Shown: positions 36,568 to 41,696 of the stretch, piece after piece
Position numbering within the stretch: the stretch's first letter is position 1
How the letters are laid out: the number at the start of each line of letters is the position of its first letter
Source: Bradyrhizobium genosp. SA-3
GTDB taxonomy: Bacteria > Pseudomonadota > Alphaproteobacteria > Rhizobiales > Xanthobacteraceae
NCBI RefSeq assembly: GCF_004212635.1
Contig: NZ_PSRT01000077.1
Span: 1 to 41,696 of the forward strand
Direction of reading: 5' to 3'
Length of the DNA: 41,696 nt
Translations under genes and position numbers: made by a program
Notes under the pieces: model-generated
Told to the model about the DNA's origin: nothing
Databases searched by the model: none
The model's input: the letters and a program-made list of their open reading frames with translations, nothing else

Positions 36568-36979
36568 AGGGGCTCATGATCGCGCTGAATCGCTTCTGCG
36601 CGAATCCCGGAGATCGGACCTCGATCTCACATTCATGAAGGCATGGCAGGAACTGGATCGGGCCCGAAGGTCGGTCATCGATCTCGACCAATGCCGGTGT
36701 GGTTGAGCAGATAGCGGCGCCTAACAAAGTTCAGTGCGCGAGATCAACACCGCAGTATCCGCGTCGGTGTTAACGATCTCGTGGATGCTTGGTCGCGTTC
36801 CGAACACCGCCATAACCGCAATTAGTCGTCCAAGCGGGGGCGAGGATGGAGCTTTGCCAGGGCGCAAAGGATCATGCCCATCCGGCTAAGGTTGTCCTGA
36901 TTAAATCTACACGCGCTCGTTGTCAGACTATTAAAGGTTGTATTGCCATACATGTCTCCGGAATTGCTGGGAATGACAA
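36568..36979. other. Intergenic region before PAP2 copy 2
   Basis: This 412-bp stretch contains the conserved block at 36929-36961 and otherwise no ORF, repeat or RNA I can support. Short frames on both strands lack ribosome-binding sites and family similarity. Confidence 0.45.
36929..36961 (+). promoter_or_regulatory. Conserved upstream block shared by both PAP2 genes (copy 2)
   Basis: TATTAAAGGTTGT, then TGCCATA and CCGG, ends 18 bp before the PAP2 copy 2 ATG, matching the block before copy 1 (33377-33408). Conservation of noncoding sequence between paralogues suggests a shared promoter or leader. Confidence 0.6.
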
Positions 36980-38052
36980 ATGGCGGTTCAGGCATGCTCG
37001 GTCGGCGGTCTTCCTCGTTCGACAGGTACTCTATCAACCCCAGGGGCAAGCGCGGAACTCGCGGTTTGCCTTAACCTTTTCCAGCTCAACTGGGTTCTCA
37101 TCGCAGCCGCGCTGGCCGTCTTCGTCGTTGGGATGCCTCTAGCCGGTTTTCAATTGCGGGTAAGCAGCTATCTGCTCTATTTCGGAATTGCCGGCGTGTA
37201 CGGAGCGGTCGGTTATCTAAATCTGAAATCAAAACTCAGACGAAGCCCCCGCGTCTACACGCTCCTGTTCTTCATTGCTCAAATCGTTCTTCAGATTCTT
37301 CTTCTGGTGTCGATCGGCTATCTCGCGGCGACAGCCAACTTTCCAATGCAGGACACGAATCTGCTGGCCATAGATCGGACCCTAGGCCTGGATTTTCGCG
37401 CTTATCTGGCGTTGGTCAATCGGCCCGGTCTGATCGATGCTCTTGCAGTGACCTACGACTCCATTCGATGGCAACTGGTTCTGATCGTGGTTGTCGTTCC
37501 ACTGCTCGGTCACTACAGGCGCGCTGCGGAGTTCTCGCTCGGATTCGGCCTGACGTTGGCTATCACGACCCTCATCTCCACGCTGTTCCCAGCGACCGGC
37601 GTCTATGAAACCGCAGGACTACACTCAGCGGACCATCCCAATTTCGAACCCTCCGTCTACAACGCGACGCTGCGCGAGCCCCCCTGGTGCGCGACGGCAC
37701 AGTGAGGCTGCTCGATGCGTTTCAACTGGGGCCGCTTCTGACCTTTCCAAGCTTTCACGCGGTCTCGGCAGTCTTGTACATGTGGGTGCTCTGGCCGATC
37801 CGCTGGGTCCGGGGCATCGGCGTGCTATGGAACGGGGTCATGCTGGCCGCGACCCCGATCGGAGGGGGACACTATTTTGTCGACGTGTTCGCCGGGGTGG
37901 TCGTCGCCATCGCATCGATCTGGGCCATCAAACGCATCGGCGCACTTCTTGCGCCCGAGCAGGATCGGGAGAGTTCCATCTCGCAGATCTCCACCGTCGA
38001 CCCATTCGCGATGGTCGAGCCCGACGGAGATCTGAGCCCGCAATCGTCGTAG
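36980..38052 (+). pseudogene. PAP2-family phosphatase/phosphotransferase, copy 2, frameshifted
   Basis: From ATG 36980 (MAVQACSVGGLPRSTGTLST) the protein runs in frame through several helices (YLAATANFPMQDTNLLAIDR resembles copy 1's YVTASANLPLQDALL) to a stop at 37703-37705. Just before, a run of six C at about 37680-37685 is followed in another frame by LVRDGTVRLLDAFQLGPLLT, then FPSFHAVSAVLYMWV and IGGGHYFVDVFAG. A seventh C would join both parts into a protein of about 357 aa. The C-terminal piece could start at GTG 37687 but would lack most helices. Whether the C run is a real frameshift, a variable tract or an error is open. Confidence 0.8.
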
Positions 38053-38361
38053 TGCTGCATTGGAAATATGGTTGAAGGCGCGCATAAGCGGGTGTTGGCC
38101 AAGCCGAAATCCATCTGGTTGCTGCCTTCAATTTTATGCGGCGTTAATTGCCGCCGCGTAGAAATGCAACCTCGCTCTGAAGTTTCAGCAGGTTGTTGAT
38201 TCTTCGCCAGCGGCCGCAGCCCTGCTTTGCCAAGGTCAGTGTTATGATTTTCGGACGCTGAATGCGTTGGCGAACCGTTTCACCCGGTGACTTGCAGCAA
38301 ATGGCTCTTTAGCCATTCGTCCGTGTGAGATGTCACGGACGCTTCGCACGATGTTCTCACC
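38053..38361. other. Gap between PAP2 copy 2 and tRNA-Leu
   Basis: No ORF is supported. Two perfect hairpins near its right end, described separately, lie just past the 3' end of the tRNA gene. Confidence 0.5.
38301..38340 (-). terminator. Tandem hairpins downstream of tRNA-Leu
   Basis: GTCCGTG-N8-CACGGAC (38319-38340) and ATGGCT-CTTT-AGCCAT (38301-38316) are perfect inverted repeats 22-60 bp beyond the tRNA 3' end. Only a short T tract (TTT) follows on the reverse strand, so termination is plausible but not certain. Confidence 0.4.
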
Positions 38362-38655
38362 TGGTGCGGGCGGCCGGACTCGAACCGGCACAGGCCTTGC
38401 GGCCCCACGGATTTTCATACCACTTCGGCTTTCGCCGCCGCCCTTTCGGCGTTCGTGGTCTGGACTATCCCTTCACCCTGGCGCTTGTCCGCTGTAGGTG
38501 CTGCCCGTCTAGTCTCTACACCTTCCCCTGGCGGGGGCTTGGCTCGGGATTGCCAGTGAAGGTTTCCCCGACTTTGAGCAGTTCTGCTCCTGAAGTTTCC
38601 TCCAGGGCACTCAATGGCTTAAGTCCGATGCGTCTACCAATTCCGCCACGCCCGC
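38362..38655 (-). tRNA. tRNA-Leu(UAA) split by a group I intron
   Basis: Exon 1 (complement of 38621-38655) starts GCGGGCGTGGCGGAATTGG and ends CGGACTT. Exon 2 (complement of 38362-38415) starts AAAATCCG and ends with an encoded CCA. The acceptor stem GCGGGCG/CGCCCGC is a perfect 7 bp, the T arm contains GGTTCGAGTCC, and a long variable arm (class II) is present. After splicing the anticodon loop is CUUAAAA, giving anticodon UAA for leucine, and the tRNA is 89 nt with CCA. The intron interrupts the anticodon between U34 and A35. A simple tRNA scan may miss or mis-split this gene. Confidence 0.95.
38416..38620 (-). ncRNA. Group I intron (205 nt) in tRNA-Leu(UAA)
   Basis: The insert begins AAGCCATTGAGTGCCC after the exon's U and ends with G (complement of 38416), as group I introns do. 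Core segments are visible in order: Q/P-like AATCCCGAGCCAAGC, R-like GTAGAGACTAGACGGGCAGC and S-like AAGGGATAGTCCAGACCACG. It has no ORF. At 205 nt it is in the range of small bacterial tRNA introns (subgroup IC3), and its insertion point is the same as in cyanobacterial and plastid tRNA-Leu(UAA). Confidence 0.92.
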
Positions 38656-38664
38656 ATCGGCCCA

Positions 38665-38693
38665 TCTATACGGCGCATTTGCCCGACGGGCAA
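38665..38693 (-). promoter_or_regulatory. Predicted promoter of the tRNA-Leu gene
   Basis: On the reverse strand TTGCCC (complement of 38688-38693) and TATAGA (complement of 38665-38670) are separated by 17 bp. Transcription would begin a few bases before the tRNA 5' end. Confidence 0.65.
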
Positions 38694-38906
38694 AGAGAAT
38701 ACAGCCGATTCCGCGCACGATTTGAGCTGCTTACCTCAGGGACTCCAGCTCGGATTCGGTCACGTCCGCGGCCCGCTGGCATTGCTGCTTTGTTGGCTCT
38801 ACAGGTGGTCCTGCCTCAAGCGAGCGGGGTGCACGAGGCAAAGCCTCAATCCGGACATCTGTTGTTGCTTTAGGCATTCTCAATCCACGGGGACTATTCA
38901 TCCGGC

Positions 38907-39335
38907 ATGGCTGCTTCGTTTTCCTCTTCCCTGCGCTCCTGCGGCGGGCTTCTCGTGCTGCTCGCGGCCGGCGCCGCGCTGTCCGGCTGCGCCGGCATGA
39001 GCGAGACAGTCGCACCGGCCTTCGCCGATCCCAGCAAATACGAATTGTACGACTGCAAGCAGCTCGAGACCGAGCGCAAGGCGCTCGCGAGCCGCACTGC
39101 CGATTTACAGAAGCTGATGGACAAGGCCCAGACCGGCGCTGGTGGCGCGGTGGTGTCCGAGCTTGCCTATCGCAACGACTACATCGCGGTGCGCGGCCAG
39201 GCGCAACTTGCCGATGAGGCCTGGCGCCGCAACAGGTGCCGGGAGACACCGCCCGAGCCGACACCGCCCGCCGCGCCGCCGTCATCCGCGGCCGCTGCCA
39301 AGCCGGCCTCGAAATCCGGAAAAGCGATCCGCTGA
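38907..39335 (+). CDS. Putative lipoprotein
   Basis: The 142-residue protein has a lipoprotein signal: MAASFSSSLRSCGGLLVLLA, then the lipobox LSGC with Cys at about residue 31. The mature part contains KYELYDCKQLETERKALASR and a short helical stretch, ending in a Pro/Ala-rich tail (PPEPTPPAAPPSSAAAAKP). It is probably anchored to a membrane facing the periplasm. I do not recognise a known function. Two further cysteines in the mature part could form a disulfide. Confidence 0.8.
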   Translation: MAASFSSSLRSCGGLLVLLAAGAALSGCAGMSETVAPAFADPSKYELYDCKQLETERKALASRTADLQKLMDKAQTGAGGAVVSELAYRNDYIAVRGQAQLADEAWRRNRCRETPPEPTPPAAPPSSAAAAKPASKSGKAIR

Positions 39336-39355
39336 GGCACTGACGGTGCCTCGCA

Positions 39356-40558
39356 TCAGGGCCGCCAGTTGTAGATCCAATCCTGCCGCGCCAGCATGCG
39401 GTCCGGGCCCAGCGCGCGGATCGCAAGATCGCGCGCGATCGCGAGCGGCCCGCTGAAATGATAGATGCGGCCCTGCTGCCGCGCGGTCCGCTGCACCCGG
39501 CGCACGCGTGCCTGGCGCGCGCGGCCATATTGCGTCAGCGCAGCCGTGATGCCCGCGGTGCTCTCGGCCGCCTCGACGCTCAAATGCCGGGCGAGCACGG
39601 CGGCATCCTCGATCGCCATGCCGGCGCCTTGGGCTGCGAACGGCAGCATCGCATGCACGGCATCGCCGAGCAGCCCGATCGGGCCCTTGCTCCAGGGGCA
39701 GCCGTCAGGCACCCCGAACAGCGCCCATTTCCGCCAGGCGTCGACCGGGGCGAGCATCATCCGCGCCGCCGGCGGCCAGCGCGGGGCGGCGAAAGCCTCC
39801 ATCACCTCGAGAGGATCGCCGGGCGTGCTCCAGCCCGGCCTGTTCCAGGTGCCCGGCAGCACCGCGACCACGTTGATCTGGCGTCCGCCAGCGATCGGAT
39901 AGGCCACGAGATGGGCGTTCGGGCCCATCCAGAGCTGCACCCGGCGCGCGGTGTAGTCCTTCGGCAGTTGTGTCGCATCGAGCGTGCCGCGCCAGGCGAT
40001 CAGGCCGGAAAAGCGCGGCTGCACTTCGGGAAACAGGTGCTGGCGGACCGTCGACCAGATGCCGTCGGCGCCGATCAATGCGCTGGCGAGATCGCTGCGG
40101 CGGATCGTGCCGCTGCGATGGACCACCGTCAGCCCCTTGGCGTGAGGCGCGACGTCCTCGAAGGTCGCGCCCAGCTTCAGGTCGATGTCGGGATGGTCGG
40201 ACACCGCGCCCGCCAGCGCCGATTGCAGATCGGCGCGGTGCACCACCCAATAGGGGGCGCCGGCGCGCGCGGAAGCTGCCTCGCCGAGCGGCATGCGCAG
40301 CAGCTCGCCGCCGGCCCGGGCGCTCATGATCGAGACTGCTTCCGGGGTCACGGCGCGCAGCTTGAGGCGTTCGGTGAGGCCGAGCTCGACCAGCACGCGG
40401 CTGGCATTGGGGGAGAGTTGCAGGCCCGCGCCGACTTCCTCGAGGCGCTCGGCCTTTTCCAGCACGACGATGCGGAAGCCGCGGGCCGCGAGCGCAAGCG
40501 CGGCCGTCAGTCCACCGATGCCGGCACCGGCGATGACAATCGTTCGGGAGAGCGCCAC
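39356..40558 (-). CDS. FAD-dependent monooxygenase (salicylate/3-hydroxybenzoate hydroxylase-like)
   Basis: The 400-residue protein has the FAD-binding GAGIGG at 11-16, followed by VVLEKAERLEEVGAGLQLSP. The second motif is ALIGADGIWSTVRQHLF (DG-type), and GLLGDAVHAMLPFAAQGAGM (GD motif) is near residue 290. This order marks class A flavoprotein hydroxylases that insert one oxygen into an aromatic ring using NAD(P)H. The closest named types are salicylate and 3-hydroxybenzoate 6-hydroxylases, but the substrate here is not determinable. It lies 19 bp after the small zinc-finger gene and may be co-transcribed with it. Confidence 0.92.
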   Translation of the reverse strand: MALSRTIVIAGAGIGGLTAALALAARGFRIVVLEKAERLEEVGAGLQLSPNASRVLVELGLTERLKLRAVTPEAVSIMSARAGGELLRMPLGEAASARAGAPYWVVHRADLQSALAGAVSDHPDIDLKLGATFEDVAPHAKGLTVVHRSGTIRRSDLASALIGADGIWSTVRQHLFPEVQPRFSGLIAWRGTLDATQLPKDYTARRVQLWMGPNAHLVAYPIAGGRQINVVAVLPGTWNRPGWSTPGDPLEVMEAFAAPRWPPAARMMLAPVDAWRKWALFGVPDGCPWSKGPIGLLGDAVHAMLPFAAQGAGMAIEDAAVLARHLSVEAAESTAGITAALTQYGRARQARVRRVQRTARQQGRIYHFSGPLAIARDLAIRALGPDRMLARQDWIYNWRP

Positions 40559-40577
40559 CCCTGACCGATGAGACCGG

Positions 40578-40823
40578 TCAGGCCACCTTGTCCTTCAGCA
40601 CGCATTCCGGCGGACGGGCTTCGCCCGCCTTCAGGTCGGCCGCGAAACGGTACAGGGTCGAGCAATAGGGGCAGATGATCTCGTTGTCGTTGCCGAGGTC
40701 GAGGAAGACGTGCGGATGATCGAACGGAGGGTTGGCGCCCACGCACATGAACTCTTGCGAGCCGATCTCGATGACGGGAACACCGGCATCGTTATGGAAG
40801 TGCGGGACGACATGGTCGGACAT
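40578..40823 (-). CDS. Zinc-finger domain protein (zf-CHCC / NDUFS6-like)
   Basis: An 81-residue protein with the motif FDHPHVFLDLGNDNEIICPY, continuing CSTLY. The His and the CPYC pair, with an upstream Cys, form the zf-CHCC zinc site. It resembles the zinc domain of mitochondrial complex I subunit NDUFS6, which alphaproteobacterial homologues share. In bacteria it is usually a stand-alone protein. It is encoded just upstream of the FAD monooxygenase gene. Confidence 0.88.
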   Translation of the reverse strand: MSDHVVPHFHNDAGVPVIEIGSQEFMCVGANPPFDHPHVFLDLGNDNEIICPYCSTLYRFAADLKAGEARPPECVLKDKVA

Positions 40824-41130
40824 CGTAGTTCATCCTGGAGTGGCAATGGCGGCAGCTACAATCAACAACTGACGCGGCATCTTTAAGGCGCCGCGGACCA
40901 TACTGGTGGGTGCAGATGATTGCTAGTCCAGCGGAACCGAAAGGTTCGCAATTGCCCCATGCTCATTTGCTCATGCAAATTCGACACAATCTTGAGGCCT
41001 GAGAGAAGCCCTTCTTTCGTCGGGGACGTTGTGTCGCAATTTTGGCATACTATGTCTGTCGACGAGCATAATTGCGACGAAAGACGAATCGTCAGGCGTC
41101 AGCGATTTTAGGACCGTCCAGGCTTTCCGC
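40824..41130. other. Intergenic leader region with competing inverted repeats
   Basis: This 307-bp gap contains GTCGCAATT (41033-41041) complementary to AATTGCGAC (41070-41078). It also contains CTTTCGTC (41014-41021) complementary to GACGAAAG (41076-41083). The two stems share bases 41076-41078, so they exclude each other. No ORF with a ribosome-binding site was found. Confidence 0.45.
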
Positions 41131-41696
41131 ATGAAATGGCTGCGAATCAGCACAGCGTTGACCGGTGTCGCGGCATGCAGCTTCATGCTCGCGCAAGTAG
41201 CACCGCACGCCCGCGAGGCCGGCGCGATCCTCGCCGCCCAGGACGACCCCGCCGTGCTCTCCGAGCTCAAGCTCGATGCGCTGCTGCGGCAGAACGAGCG
41301 CCTGGTTCAGGACAACATCGAGGCTGCGCTCGCCGCGGGCGACGCCGATCTCGCCGACAGTTTCGTCGCGCTTGCGCGTGATCGCAACATCGCGCTGCCG
41401 GACGACCTCCTGAGCCGCGTCAACGATGCCGTCAAAGCCGAGAATTCCACCTCCCATTTCGCCAAACGATTTGCCACCGGACTCGTCACCGGCAATGCCG
41501 ACGACGTCGCGAGCCTGTCGGGAACGGTGGCCGGCGATCTCTTCGTGATCGGCGACATCAGGGACGTCGTCCGGGAAGGCAAGCACCTCGCCATGGGCGA
41601 GGACACCGACCGGCTCGTGCTGGGACTGGCGGCGGCGGGCCTTGCGGTGACGGCGGCAACCTACATCTCGGTCGGTGGTGCCGCGCCGGTGCGCGC
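41131..41696 (+). CDS. Hypothetical exported or membrane protein, cut by window edge
   Basis: From ATG 41131 (MKWLRISTALTGVAACSFML) the frame is open to the window end, giving 188 residues. The first 20 or so residues look like a signal peptide or membrane anchor. A helical region follows (AAGDADLADSFVALARDRNI), then a Gly/Ala-rich hydrophobic segment (LVLGLAAAGLAVTAATYISV). I do not recognise the family. The start has no strong ribosome-binding site, so a nearby alternative start is possible. Confidence 0.7.
   Translation, partial: MKWLRISTALTGVAACSFMLAQVAPHAREAGAILAAQDDPAVLSELKLDALLRQNERLVQDNIEAALAAGDADLADSFVALARDRNIALPDDLLSRVNDAVKAENSTSHFAKRFATGLVTGNADDVASLSGTVAGDLFVIGDIRDVVREGKHLAMGEDTDRLVLGLAAAGLAVTAATYISVGGAAPVR

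Noticed and set aside
38325..38873. Rightward 182-aa open frame across the tRNA-Leu region
   Set aside because: It is simply the antisense of the tRNA exons and group I intron.
38731..39528. Leftward 265-aa open frame near the tRNA gene
   Set aside because: Extremely Arg-rich, antisense to the lipoprotein gene with its clear lipobox, and no ribosome-binding site.
38362..41696. Integrated island using tRNA-Leu as attachment site
   Set aside because: No integrase, no repeated tRNA 3' end and no mobility genes are visible on either side in the window.

Overview
The window looks like chromosomal DNA of a Bradyrhizobium-type alphaproteobacterium (Nitrobacteraceae). This is inferred from high GC content, a CIRCE-controlled groESL operon, a Usg-family gene, Bcr/CflA and peptide-transport genes, and many short palindromic intergenic repeats of the kind common in that group. 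No database search was possible.

Layout. 1-1.7 kb: 5' part of groEL, groES, their promoter and one good plus one degenerate CIRCE operator. 1.7-8.5 kb: Usg protein, a TPR/O-GlcNAc-transferase-like gene broken by an in-frame TGA, a cupin with a basic tail, a CNT nucleoside transporter, an MFS transporter and a frameshifted SDR. 8.5-13 kb: a leftward cluster encoding a circularly permuted ATP-grasp protein, an alpha-E protein, a transglutaminase-like protease and an Anbu-type proteasome homologue. This set is known to co-occur and is still functionally obscure. 13-18 kb: CinA/MoaB-like protein, Gpt, a four-Cys protein, a core MetE-like enzyme, a DsbA-type isomerase and a quinone oxidoreductase. 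18-30.5 kb: crotonase, amidase, M20 and M81 peptidases, a peptide ABC transporter (fused ATPases, two permeases), a second M20 carboxypeptidase and a divergently transcribed periplasmic binding protein. Together these could import and hydrolyse a peptide or amide substrate.

30.6-38.1 kb is an envelope/lipid region with signs of decay and rearrangement. It holds a GT39-like gene with an internal deletion, two PAP2 paralogues that share an upstream block and are each frameshifted, a 140-bp duplicate of the 3' end of an MFS gene lying beyond one PAP2 gene, and an intact GT87-like membrane protein. 38.36-38.66 kb: a tRNA-Leu(UAA) gene interrupted in the anticodon by a 205-nt group I intron. I regard this as the most striking feature of the window. 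38.9-41.7 kb: a lipoprotein, an FAD monooxygenase, a small zinc-finger protein and the start of an exported or membrane protein.

Ten palindromic repeats of six families sit in the gaps between genes, often between collinear genes of the same apparent transcription unit. Five genes are interrupted by a stop, a frameshift or a deletion. Whether these are real or assembly errors cannot be settled from the sequence alone.
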